NCBI GenBank assembly: GCA_901538445.1
Contig: LR594584.1
Coordinates: 3,319,586-3,383,585 of the forward strand
Source: Gemmataceae bacterium
GTDB lineage: Bacteria > Planctomycetota > Planctomycetia > Gemmatales > Gemmataceae
DNA: 64,000 nt
Direction of reading: 5' to 3'
Part shown: one piece after another, positions 51,001-58,392 of the stretch
How positions within the stretch are numbered: the stretch's first letter is position 1
Layout: every line of letters starts with the position of its first letter
Position numbers and translations under genes: made by a program
The notes under the pieces: generated by a model
Seen by the model: only the letters and a program-made list of their open reading frames with translations
Database searches by the model: none
What the model was told of the DNA's origin: nothing

Positions 51001-53126
51001 CCGCGATCAAGTCACACGACGACTCGGCCTCGACCGAGGAGTCGGTCGCGTTCGACCTCGCCCGGCTCCTCACGTCGCGCCCGCAGCCGGAACTCGCCAC
51101 GAGCCGCGCCGATCTCGAAGCGATGGCGACCAAGGGGCGCACCGCGCTGACGCGGCAGATCGGCTACGTCGCACTGCTCACCGCCGACGGCGGCCTCGAC
51201 CCGTCGTGGAAGCTCGCGACCAACTCGGTCGGTGCGCTGCAAGACTTCGTCGCCGCGGTGCCGATGGTCCGCGACCCGGCCCTTCGAGCGGCGCTCTACC
51301 CGAAGGTGAAGGAACTGCTCGGCGGCCTGCCCCCGGACCTCGCGAAGACCGTTAGCAACGGGAAGGCCGCCATCGGCCGGTTCGTCCGCATCGAACTCCC
51401 CGGCAAGCAGCGCACGCTGACGCTCGCCGAGGTCGAGGTGTTTAGCGACGGCGTGAACGTCGCCCGCAAGGGCAAGGCCACGCAGTCCAGCACCTCGAAC
51501 AACGGGCCGGCGAGCAAGGCAATCGACGGGAACCGCAGTGGCACCTTCGGCGACGGCGGGCAGACCCACACCCAGGAGGGGACCGACGACCCGTGGTGGC
51601 AGGTGGACCTCGGTGCGGACCTGCCGATCGAGAAGATCGTGGTGTGGAACCGCACCGACGGCGCGCTCGGCACGCGGCTCAAGGACTTCACCGTCCGCGT
51701 CCTCAACGAGAAGAAGGAGGAGGTGTTCCTGAGCGAGAAGAACCCGACGCCGAAGGAGAGTGCCGAAATTGCTGTCGGGGCCACGTCGCCCGAGCGCATC
51801 GTGCGGAAGACCGCGATGTTCGCGCTCACGAGCGTCCGCGGGCAGGAGGCCGACGCGTTCAAGGCGATCGCGAAGTACCTCGCCGAGGACAGCGACCGCG
51901 CGGCCGCGGTTCAAGCAATCCTTCGCATCCCCGCGAAGGACTGGCCGAAGGACGACGCCAAGCCGCAGCTCGACGCGGTGCTGAAGTTCATCCGGTCGCT
52001 GCCGGTCGCCGAGCGGACCACCCCGGTCGCGCTCGACATGATGCAACTCGGTGAAGGACTGGCGGCGCTGCTGCCGGCCGCCGACGCACGGGCCGCCCGC
52101 AAGGAACTCGCGGAGGTCGGCGTGCGGGTGATCCGCGTCGGCACGCTCTTCGACCAGATGAGCTACGACAAGGAGCGGCTCGTGGTGGCGGCCGGCAAGC
52201 CGGTCGAGTTCCACTTCGAGAACACCGACATCATGCCGCACAACTTCGTGATCGTGGCGGCCGGCACGCTGGAGAAGGTCGGCAACGCGGCCGAGGCGTT
52301 TGCCACCGACCCGACCGCCGCGGCCAAGCAGTACGTCCCGCCGATGCCCGCGGGCACGGTTCTCCTCGCGAGCAAGTTGCTCCAGACGCGGCAGGCCGAG
52401 CAGTTGAAGTTCACCGCCCCGAAGGAACCGGGCATCTACCCTTACGTCTGCACCTACCCGGGCCACTGGCGGCGGATGCACGGGGCGCTGTACGTCGTCG
52501 CGGACCTCGACGAGTACCTGGAGAACCCCGAGGCGTACCTCGCGAAGAACCCGCTGCCGGTGAAGGACGACCTGCTGAAGTTCAACCGGCCGCGCACCGA
52601 GTGGAAGCTCGAAGAGCTGGCCGACGCGGTAGTCGAGATGCAGGCCAAGGGCGGCCGCAGCTTCGCGAACGGCCGGCAGATGTTCACCGTGGCCACGTGC
52701 GTCGCGTGCCACAAGTTCGGCGGGCAGGGGAACGAGTTCGGCCCGGACCTCGCCAAGCTCGACCCGAAGGTGTTCACGAACGCGACCGCGGTCACCGAGC
52801 ACGTCCTCGACCCGGCCAAGCGGATCGAGGACAAGTTCGCGATGTACCGCCTCGTGCTGGATAACGAGAAGGTCATCACGGTGATGATCGTCGAGGAGAA
52901 GGACGGCGTCGTGAAGGTGATCGAGAACCCCTTGGCGAGCACGAAGCCACTGGAATTGAAGGCGGCGGCGATTGTCGAACGCAAGAAGCTGACGACATCG
53001 ATCATGCCGAAGGGCCTGCTCGACAAGCTGACCCGCGACGAGATCCTCGACCTGCTGGCATACGTGTGGGGCAAGGCCGACCCGAAGGCGAAGGTCTTCG
53101 GCGACGCCCACGACCACAAGCACTAA
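48006..53126 (+). CDS. Giant exported redox protein: SGNH-like, PVC propeller, HEAT, discoidin, cupredoxin and cytochrome c domains
   Basis: 1706 residues with a signal peptide (ALAPAALVAALAYLSF). In order: SGNH-hydrolase-like domain (about 51-281; IIGNTLAERMQHDGW, NGVHLND; the usual GDS nucleophile reads GNT), PVC 'membrane-bound dehydrogenase' propeller (about 392-748; TIGR02604-like, QMAWDTKGRLWVAVWPNYP), HEAT-like repeats (about 758-1108), F5/8 discoidin domain (about 1122-1244; DPWWQVDLG), cupredoxin (about 1373-1499) with a full type-1 copper set (His in MPHNF, Cys/His in VCTYPGHW, Met in RRMHG), and a TIGR02603-type haem domain with CVACH at 1565-1569. The copper and haem sites suggest periplasmic electron transfer from a propeller-bound substrate. 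The ATG at 48006 follows GGAG. Confidence 0.93.
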   Translation: MPGGRSLASAALAPAALVAALAYLSFPATRPVEADAAEQPPAAKAFAFEKGDHVCIIGNTLAERMQHDGWLDARLHARFPKHDLVIRNLGYSGDEVGGYTDKPDFNKRLRSQDFGSADQWLRGSAPIPQPNQVADKAAVNENRFLNVNTKPDVIFAFLGYNESFAGEAGLPKFKADLEAFIKHQQSQKYNGKTPPRLVLFSPIAFEDHKSPNLPKGEETNKNLELYAKAMGEVAAAANVPFVDLYGPTKAAYANAKTPLTINGVHLNDAGNRAVAEIIDAALFPAPKVDAEDVAKLIPAVKDRNFHWFQRHRVTDGYSVYGGRAWLKFVGGQTNYEVAQRELDILDLMTANRDKVVWAAAQGQASTADDSNLPKQIAVPTNKPGTGPEKQHLFQSGEDAIKSMTVAKGLKVTLFASEEKWPELAKPVQMAWDTKGRLWVAVWPNYPHWKPGDPYNDKLLILEDTDADGKADKMTVFADNLQNPTGFEFYNGGVLVAQAPDLWFLKDTNGDDRADVGQRVIHGLDTADTHHASNSFVLDPGGALYFQEGTFHHSQVEDPYGPPKRLANGGVFRYEPRTQKFDVYVTYGFANPHGHVFDRWGQDVVIDGTGANPYHAPLFSGYLPFPQKHARPPQVYQQRTRPSGGMEILSSQHFPPEYDGNLLVTNCIGFLGVLRYKLSDVGGSLTGEELEPVLKSSDPNFRPVDCKTGPDGAIYVADWQNPIIGHMQHNLRDPSRDRLHGRIYRVSAEGREPSRSPKIAGESVENLLKLLTHPEDRVRYRAKVELGGRTTEEVVPAVQAWAAKLGEKDKDFEHNRLEALWLHQYHNTVNADLLEAVLKSPVYQARAAAVRVLWAWRDRVPEALELLKVAAGDDHPRVRLEAVRAASYLTVPEAAEVVFIAQDKPADQFVNHVALETMKALTPIVNKAIADKRPIKFTTPAGARFFLKSVGTDELLKMDRTPGVLLELLFRPGVRDEFRRDALAGLAKIDNKPEAAVLVTAIKSHDDSASTEESVAFDLARLLTSRPQPELATSRADLEAMATKGRTALTRQIGYVALLTADGGLDPSWKLATNSVGALQDFVAAVPMVRDPALRAALYPKVKELLGGLPPDLAKTVSNGKAAIGRFVRIELPGKQRTLTLAEVEVFSDGVNVARKGKATQSSTSNNGPASKAIDGNRSGTFGDGGQTHTQEGTDDPWWQVDLGADLPIEKIVVWNRTDGALGTRLKDFTVRVLNEKKEEVFLSEKNPTPKESAEIAVGATSPERIVRKTAMFALTSVRGQEADAFKAIAKYLAEDSDRAAAVQAILRIPAKDWPKDDAKPQLDAVLKFIRSLPVAERTTPVALDMMQLGEGLAALLPAADARAARKELAEVGVRVIRVGTLFDQMSYDKERLVVAAGKPVEFHFENTDIMPHNFVIVAAGTLEKVGNAAEAFATDPTAAAKQYVPPMPAGTVLLASKLLQTRQAEQLKFTAPKEPGIYPYVCTYPGHWRRMHGALYVVADLDEYLENPEAYLAKNPLPVKDDLLKFNRPRTEWKLEELADAVVEMQAKGGRSFANGRQMFTVATCVACHKFGGQGNEFGPDLAKLDPKVFTNATAVTEHVLDPAKRIEDKFAMYRLVLDNEKVITVMIVEEKDGVVKVIENPLASTKPLELKAAAIVERKKLTTSIMPKGLLDKLTRDEILDLLAYVWGKADPKAKVFGDAHDHKH

Positions 53127-53133
53127 TCGACTT

Positions 53134-53211
53134 GGCGAGCGGGGGACGTGAGTCCCCCGGTGTGTGAGGATCGCGCTTCACCGGGGGACTCACGTCCCCC
53201 GCTCGCCTTTT
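53134..53211 (+). terminator. 29-bp perfect inverted repeat followed by T-run
   Basis: Left arm 53134-53162 (beginning GGCGAGCGGGGGACGTGAGT) pairs perfectly with 53179-53207 around a 16-nt loop; TTTTCTT follows. It starts 8 nt after the giant redox gene. Each arm contains its own small palindrome (GGGGGAC...GTCCCCC), so the element may be both terminator and repeat. Confidence 0.8.
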
Positions 53212-53229
53212 CTTCCGGAACCAATTCCC

Positions 53230-54189
53230 ATGAGCCGCACCAGCCGCGTGCCGTACCACCAGAACGTGTACGATCTGCTCCTCTTGGAGCCGCGTCCGCT
53301 GGTCGGTCCGCTGGACGCGATCCGGGCGTGGGAGCGGCAAACCGGCCACACCTTCCCCGCCGCGCTGGTCGAGTTCTACACCACCGAGGGCGTTATCCCG
53401 TTCGGGATCGGAGCGTCGGATCAATGGGTGCTGCCCCTCACGGAGGTCTGGCACCAGTACAGCAACATGGAGCCCCCGTACCCTCATGATCGGGTTTTGG
53501 TAGGCGAAGAACGTCCCATCCGCGTTCGGGGAGGTGTTGAACCCGGACCCTACCTCCGCCTCCAGTGTGAAAACCAAGGCTGCTGGATCATCTACGCGCG
53601 GGTCGATGGTTCAGATGACCCACCGACGTACTCGACGGACGGCGGCCCCTTCATGTATTCCGACCGGTCGGAAGCGTGGCCCAACCAGGAGTGGTGTCGG
53701 CTCGGGACGTTCAGCGAGATGTTTTTCCGCTGGATCGCATGGTATTACTACGATCTTGATCGAGAGATGGGCGGTTCGTTCGTCCCGCTCCGTTTTCACA
53801 GTGATTACGCCGATCCTGCCGAGGCGAACCTGGCACCTCCAAAACCCTACCACAACGGGCTCTGGCTCCGGACGCCCGCGGACCCGTTCGAGCCGGCGGT
53901 AATCGATTACCTCACCGAGGCGTTCGACGAACCGGAGCGCACGCCGCGGTCGGGGAACGTCACGACGTACACGTTCCGGCCGCCCGGCGGCACCGTGCGC
54001 GTCACGGCCGACGAACCGGGACTCGGTGGCGCTTTCTCGGCGTGGTGGGTCCACGCCGACACGCCCGAACGCCTCGCCGAACTCGGCCGGCTAATCCTTC
54101 CGTTCGGGACGCTTCGCGACACCCTCCGTGCCGACACCGAACCCGCAAGCTTGGTGCTGAACACGCTCTGCGGCACGGCCGGGAAGTAA
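53230..54189 (+). CDS. SMI1/KNR4 (SUKH)-like protein
   Basis: 319 residues. The N-terminal third resembles the SUKH fold: AIRAWERQTGHTFPAALVEF, YTTEGVIPFG, then WVLPLTEVW. The rest is Trp/Tyr-rich (WCRLGTFSEMFFRWIAWYYY) without known motif. SUKH proteins are often immunity proteins against polymorphic toxins, though many are stand-alone with unknown roles, and no toxin gene is adjacent here. The ATG at 53230 is used because the upstream in-frame part lies in the terminator stem. Local codon use is slightly less GC-rich between 53440 and 53850. Confidence 0.65.
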   Translation: MSRTSRVPYHQNVYDLLLLEPRPLVGPLDAIRAWERQTGHTFPAALVEFYTTEGVIPFGIGASDQWVLPLTEVWHQYSNMEPPYPHDRVLVGEERPIRVRGGVEPGPYLRLQCENQGCWIIYARVDGSDDPPTYSTDGGPFMYSDRSEAWPNQEWCRLGTFSEMFFRWIAWYYYDLDREMGGSFVPLRFHSDYADPAEANLAPPKPYHNGLWLRTPADPFEPAVIDYLTEAFDEPERTPRSGNVTTYTFRPPGGTVRVTADEPGLGGAFSAWWVHADTPERLAELGRLILPFGTLRDTLRADTEPASLVLNTLCGTAGK

Positions 54190-54256
54190 TCCGTGGCTCG
54201 CGGTGCGGCGCGGCGTAGCATAACCGCATCTCGCTCCCGCACCCGGAGGCCTCTCG

Positions 54257-55720
54257 ATGTCCGCTACCGCCGCGCCGCCCACCAAGAACCGTCAGCTCTA
54301 CATCAACGGGGCGTGGTGCGACGCCGCCGCCGGCAAGAAGCTCGCCGTCACCAACCCGGCCACCGAAGAAACGCTCGCCGAGATCAGCTTCGGCGGCCGC
54401 GCGGACACCGCACGTGCAGTCGGAGCCGCGGCCGAGGCGATGAAGTCGTGGTCGAAGCTCACCGCCTACGACCGGGCCAAGGTGCTCAAGAAGACCGCCG
54501 AGTTGATGCGCGAGCGGGCCGACGCCATCGCCCGCACCATGACGCTCGAACAGGGCAAGCCGCTTGCCGAGGCCAAGGGCGAGGTGCTGCACTCGGCCGA
54601 CACGTTCGAATGGTTCGCCGAGGAGGGCAAGCGAGCCTACGGGCAGGTCGTTCCGCAGTCCGTCGCCAACAAGCGGCACCTCATCATCAAGCACCCGGTC
54701 GGCGTCGTCGGCGCGATCGCCCCCTGGAACTTCCCGCTCACGCTCCTGTGCCGCAAGATCGCCCCGGCGATGGCCGCCGGTTGCACGGTCGTCGCGAAGC
54801 CGTCGGAACTCACCCCGCTGTGCGGGATCGCGCTGTTCGAGTGCCTCGCCGACGCCGGCACCCCGCCGGGGGTCGCGAACCTCGTCACCGGACCGGGCGA
54901 GGAGGTCGCCGCCGAGTTCATGCAGAACCCCGCGGTGCGGAAAGTCAGCTTCACCGGCTCGACGCGCGTCGGCAAAATCCTGCTGCAACAGTCCGCGGAT
55001 CAGGTGAAGCGGATGAGCCTGGAACTGGGCGGGCACGCCCCGTTCATCGTGTTCCCGGACGCCGACCCCGAGGTCGTCGCCAAGGCCGCGGTCACCGGCA
55101 AGTTCCGCAACAACGGGCAGGTGTGCATCAGCCCGAGCCGGTTCTTCGTCCACAAGGACGTGCAGAAAAAGTTCACCGAGGTCGCGGTGGAAGAGGCGAA
55201 GAAGCTCAAGCTCGGCAACGGGCTCGACGAGGGCGTGGTCGTCGGGCCGATGATCGCCCAGGCGCGGCTCGACGCGACCCGAGACTTGGTCGCCGACGCG
55301 ACCGCGAAGGGGGCGAAGTGCCTCACGGGCGGGAATCGGCCGGCCGGGCTCGACCGCGGGTACTTCATCGAGCCGACGATCCTCTCCGGCCTCTCGCCGG
55401 ACGCCCGCATCCTGACCGAGGAACCGTTCGCGCCGGTCATGCCGGTGCTCGACTTCGCGAGGATCGATGACGTGATCGCCGCGGCGAACAACACGAAGTA
55501 CGGCCTCGCCGCCTACGTGTTCACGAACGACCTGAGCGTCGCGTGGCGGATGGCCGAGGGACTGGAGGCCGGCATCATCGGGCTCAACGACCCGGTGCCG
55601 GCGACCCCGCAGTGCCCGTTCGGCGGGATGAAAGAATCGGGCCTGGGACGCGAACTCGCTCATGAGGGGCTGGAGGCGTACCTGGAGACCAAGTACGTTT
55701 CGATGACTCTGCGAGGGTGA
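54257..55720 (+). CDS. gabD: NAD(P)-dependent aldehyde dehydrogenase, succinate-semialdehyde type
   Basis: 487-residue ALDH. Motifs: YINGAWCDAAAGKKLAVTNP, APWNFPLTLLCRKIAPAMAA, FTGSTRVGKILLQQ (cofactor loop), LELGGHAPFIVF (catalytic Glu) and FRNNGQVCISPSRFFV (catalytic Cys), ending CPFGGMKESGLGRELAHEGL. The combination fits GabD-like succinate-semialdehyde dehydrogenases, which oxidise succinic semialdehyde to succinate, although some relatives use other semialdehydes. The ATG follows GGAGG. No GABA aminotransferase gene is beside it. Confidence 0.9.
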   Translation: MSATAAPPTKNRQLYINGAWCDAAAGKKLAVTNPATEETLAEISFGGRADTARAVGAAAEAMKSWSKLTAYDRAKVLKKTAELMRERADAIARTMTLEQGKPLAEAKGEVLHSADTFEWFAEEGKRAYGQVVPQSVANKRHLIIKHPVGVVGAIAPWNFPLTLLCRKIAPAMAAGCTVVAKPSELTPLCGIALFECLADAGTPPGVANLVTGPGEEVAAEFMQNPAVRKVSFTGSTRVGKILLQQSADQVKRMSLELGGHAPFIVFPDADPEVVAKAAVTGKFRNNGQVCISPSRFFVHKDVQKKFTEVAVEEAKKLKLGNGLDEGVVVGPMIAQARLDATRDLVADATAKGAKCLTGGNRPAGLDRGYFIEPTILSGLSPDARILTEEPFAPVMPVLDFARIDDVIAAANNTKYGLAAYVFTNDLSVAWRMAEGLEAGIIGLNDPVPATPQCPFGGMKESGLGRELAHEGLEAYLETKYVSMTLRG

Positions 55721-55747
55721 GTGACCTCTACTTGCGTGCCAGCGGGC

Positions 55748-55978
55748 TCACGCCCCTGGCACGGCCGCGGGCAGCGGGCGGCCGAACTCGTTGAACCCGT
55801 AGCGTGCGAAGATCTCCGCGGGAGTGAACCACACGACCTTCCCGCCACGCCCTTCACACACCGACCGGCCCATGCGCGCGTGTTCGAGAAGCGCGTCACG
55901 CGCCGCGAGTTCAAGTGCGCGATTGACCGCGTCGTGATCGATCCAATCAACCATCGGTTCCGTCGTCTGCTGCGACAT
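55748..55978 (-). CDS. Small protein overlapping the zeta-like kinase gene (76 aa)
   Basis: Unrecognised 76-residue protein. The ATG at 55978 has GAGGAG 8 nt upstream and lies inside the 3' end of the kinase gene (32-nt overlap), so the two are translationally linked. The sequence runs MSQQTTEPMVDWIDHDAVNR, then ALELAARDALLEHARMGRSV and ends with PAEIFARYGFNEFGRPLPAA: a helix rich in Ala and acidic residues, then a basic turn. Size and overlap suit an antitoxin or accessory partner of the kinase, though antitoxins of zeta proteins usually precede the toxin. Function not established. Confidence 0.7.
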   Translation of the reverse strand: MSQQTTEPMVDWIDHDAVNRALELAARDALLEHARMGRSVCEGRGGKVVWFTPAEIFARYGFNEFGRPLPAAVPGA

Positions 55979-56567
55979 CACCTGCACTCCTCTGAAAGAG
56001 ATCCCAGCGCTCGTCGTCTTCAACCGTGGTGAAGTAGCCATTGTGTTGAGCGAGCAGGCGCGACCGACCGTGGGTATTATCATACACCTGCCACGTTGTC
56101 ACCGCTGGCCGGTAGAGGTCGAAAAAGCTCCGCACGCTCCGCGTGTGACGCCGGCGGATCGTGTCGTCTGGTACGAAGTGCCCACCCGAACGCACCCGTG
56201 CAGCAACCCGCCCGATAGCCACGTCGGCGCTTTCGAGCCAGAAGTAAAACAGATGCACGGCGTAACCGGCGCGGCGCATGTCCGCGACCCAGCGGGCGTA
56301 GGTGCGGGCCGCGAGTGTTGTCTCGAAGGCGAAACTGCGGCGAGCCGCGATCATCGCCCGCATGTGTGCGAGCATGATCCGGCCGGCCGCCACCGCCTCC
56401 GACTCGGGGTCGAAGGCGTTCAACCCACGGGCGATGGCGTCCGCGTTGGTGAACACGGGAATCTGCATCGCGTCCCGCAAGATGCGCTGCGAAGCGGTCG
56501 TCTTACCCGCCCCGTTGATGCCGCCGAGAATGGCGACCTGCGGGCCGCGTGCCGTCTGGGCGTTCAT
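55947..56567 (-). CDS. Zeta-toxin-like P-loop kinase
   Basis: 206 residues of the zeta toxin/AAA_33 P-loop kinase type. Walker A is GGINGAGKTT (residues 15-24), followed by FTNADAIARGLNAFDPE (NAD.IA.GL, seen in zeta-like kinases), FAFETTLAARTYARWV (FETT with conserved Glu) and FYFWLESADVAIGRVAARVR (L...d.ai.Rv..Rv). Classical zeta phosphorylates UDP-N-acetylglucosamine and blocks wall synthesis; many chromosomal relatives have other substrates. It is followed, with overlap, by a 76-residue gene on the same strand. Confidence 0.88.
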   Translation of the reverse strand: MNAQTARGPQVAILGGINGAGKTTASQRILRDAMQIPVFTNADAIARGLNAFDPESEAVAAGRIMLAHMRAMIAARRSFAFETTLAARTYARWVADMRRAGYAVHLFYFWLESADVAIGRVAARVRSGGHFVPDDTIRRRHTRSVRSFFDLYRPAVTTWQVYDNTHGRSRLLAQHNGYFTTVEDDERWDLFQRSAGDVAADDGTDG

Positions 56568-56715
56568 CTCGCGGCCTCCCCGCGCGTCATTTGAACCGGC
56601 TTCCCTGGAAAAAGTCTACCCAAACCGGCGGCCGCGTGGTAAAGATGGAGTGCGATACGAACGAATAGTTCCGTACGGCCCGCGCCCGCCCGCGGGAAGC
56701 CACCGAGAGGGTGCC

Positions 56716-56994
56716 ATGACCCGCATGTCCCGTGAGTTCTCCCTGGTGTTGCTCGGCACGGGTCTGCTCACGGCCGGCTACTTCGCCTGGCCCGAGCCCG
56801 ACTTCGAGAAGCGGGCCGAGGAGCACGCCGCACGCCGCACCGGGAGCCGCACCGGCGGCCACATCCTGTTCATCGGCCACTTCGGCGGCGGCCCCAGCTC
56901 GGTCTCCGGCGGCGGCCGCTCGGCCGCGTTCGCCAGCGTCTCCAAGGGCGGCCTCGGCTCCATCGGCGGCCGCGTCGCCAGCGGCGGCGGCTGA
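56716..56994 (+). CDS. Small Gly/Ser-rich membrane or exported protein (92 aa)
   Basis: The ATG at 56716 follows GAGAGGGTGCC. An N-terminal hydrophobic helix (FSLVLLGTGLLTAGYFAW) is followed by a charged stretch (DFEKRAEEHAARRTG) and a Gly/Ser-rich tail (GHFGGGPSSVSGGG... RVASGGG). This layout suits a small anchored protein with an extracytoplasmic low-complexity tail. No family recognised. Confidence 0.6.
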   Translation: MTRMSREFSLVLLGTGLLTAGYFAWPEPDFEKRAEEHAARRTGSRTGGHILFIGHFGGGPSSVSGGGRSAAFASVSKGGLGSIGGRVASGGG

Positions 56995-57015
56995 CCCGGG
57001 AGTAATTCAAAATTT

Positions 57016-57087
57016 GAAAGGTAAAAAGTAAAACAGAAGACGGCCGCGCGTTGGGTCGGTGTTCTTCGCTTTTACTTTTTACCTTTC
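57016..57087. repeat. 18-bp AT-rich inverted repeat
   Basis: GAAAGGTAAAAAGTAAAA (57016-57033) is the exact inverse of 57070-57087. The AT-rich arms stand out in a 70% GC region, flank a GC-rich loop and lie just upstream of the GTG of the next gene. They may be a terminator for the 56716 gene (T-rich right arm) or a dispersed repeat. Confidence 0.65.
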
Positions 57088-57118
57088 TCATTGACCACAT
57101 CGCCCCGGAGGGGCAGGC

Positions 57119-58273
57119 GTGCGCCGCGTCAGCATCGACCCCCGCATCGGCTGGCAGAAGCGGGTCGAAGAGTACGGTCTGTACTACCACACCCTCCGCG
57201 GCGAACCGTACTGGGACGAGTCGGCCTGCTACCAGTTCACCTCGCACGAAATCGACACGATCGAGCAGGCCACGCAGACCCTCCACGAGATGTGCCTCGA
57301 CCTCGTCGGCGAGGTCGTCGAGAAGGGGATGCTCGACCTGTTCTTCATCCCGAAGGAGTACCAGGACTACGTCACCCGCTCCTGGGAGCAGGGCGAGCCG
57401 TCGATCTACGGCCGGTTCGACCTCGCCTACGACGGCACCGGCGCGCCGCGGCTCCTGGAGTACAACGCGGACACCCCGACCGGGCTGGTCGAGGCGGCGG
57501 TGGCGCAGTGGTTCTGGCTCAAGGACGTGGACGACCGCGGCGACCAGTACAACAGCATCCACGAGCGGCTGATCGACGCCTGGAAGAAGCTCCGCGACCG
57601 CGACGCCGGCCCGCTCCACTTCGCCGCGATGACGAGGACCGACAGCCCCGAGGACTACATCACCGCCGAGTACCTGCGGGACACCGCGATCCAGGCCGGG
57701 TTCCGCACGTCGTTCCTCGACATCGGCGACATCGGCTGGGACCGCACCCGCAACGTGTTCGTGGACAACACCGGGTTCCCGGTCCACCGGTGCTTCAAGC
57801 TGTACCCCTGGGAGTGGATCTTCCGCGAGGAGTTCGGCCCGAACGTGGCCCGCAGCGCGACCCGGTGGGTCGAGCCCGCGTGGAAGGCGGTCCTGAGCTG
57901 CAAGAGCATCCTCCCGCTGCTCTACGAGCGGCACCCGGACAGCCCGTTCCTGCTCCCCGCGTCGTTCGACCCGCTCCCGACCGGGAGCTACGTCCGCAAG
58001 CTGGTCCACGCCCGCGAAGGCGCGAACATGCAGGTCGTGGTGAACGGCAAGCTCGCGTTCGAGACCGACGGCCCCTACGCGGGCGGGGAACTGTACCAGC
58101 AGCCGGCAATCTACCAGGCGCTGGCCACCGAACTGAAGCCGCACGACGGCCGCTACCCGGTCCTCGGGAGCTGGGTCGTGGACGGCGTCGCGTGCGGGCT
58201 CGGCATCCGCGAGGACGACTCGCTCGTCACCCGCAACACCAGCCGGTTCGTCCCGCACACGATGGTGGATTAA
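57119..58273 (+). CDS. Glutathionylspermidine synthase-family ATP-grasp ligase
   Basis: 384 residues resembling the C-terminal synthetase domain of glutathionylspermidine synthase (YgiC/YjfC type), which uses ATP to form an amide between a peptide and an amine. Key segments: PYWDESACYQFTSHEID, GRFDLAYDGTGAPRLLEYNA (acidic metal-binding motif LEYNADTPT), VFVDNTGFPVHRCFKLYPWE, KSILPLLYERHP and YVRKLVHAREGANMQVV (ATP-grasp Lys and Arg region). YgiC/YjfC-like proteins lack the amidase half, as here. The GTG start at 57119 follows GGAGGGG. It precedes an unknown membrane protein gene. Confidence 0.88.
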   Translation: MRRVSIDPRIGWQKRVEEYGLYYHTLRGEPYWDESACYQFTSHEIDTIEQATQTLHEMCLDLVGEVVEKGMLDLFFIPKEYQDYVTRSWEQGEPSIYGRFDLAYDGTGAPRLLEYNADTPTGLVEAAVAQWFWLKDVDDRGDQYNSIHERLIDAWKKLRDRDAGPLHFAAMTRTDSPEDYITAEYLRDTAIQAGFRTSFLDIGDIGWDRTRNVFVDNTGFPVHRCFKLYPWEWIFREEFGPNVARSATRWVEPAWKAVLSCKSILPLLYERHPDSPFLLPASFDPLPTGSYVRKLVHAREGANMQVVVNGKLAFETDGPYAGGELYQQPAIYQALATELKPHDGRYPVLGSWVVDGVACGLGIREDDSLVTRNTSRFVPHTMVD

Positions 58274-58274
58274 C

Positions 58275-58377
58275 GTCATCAAGTCTACAGGTCGTCAGGT
58301 CGTCGAGTCTTCGGGAGATTGACGAGGGCTTGACGACTCGACAACCTGATGGCCTGACGACCTGTAGACTTGATGAC
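58275..58377. repeat. 25-bp perfect inverted repeat with nested arms
   Basis: The left arm 58275-58299 begins GTCATCAAGTCTACAGGTCG and the right arm 58353-58377 is its exact inverse. Inside, GTCGAGTC and GACTCGAC add further pairing, so almost the whole 103-nt gap can fold. It starts just after the ligase stop and ends 15 nt before the next gene. It could be a terminator, attenuator or dispersed repeat. Confidence 0.75.
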
Positions 58378-58392
58378 TCTCCGGGGTAGCCC

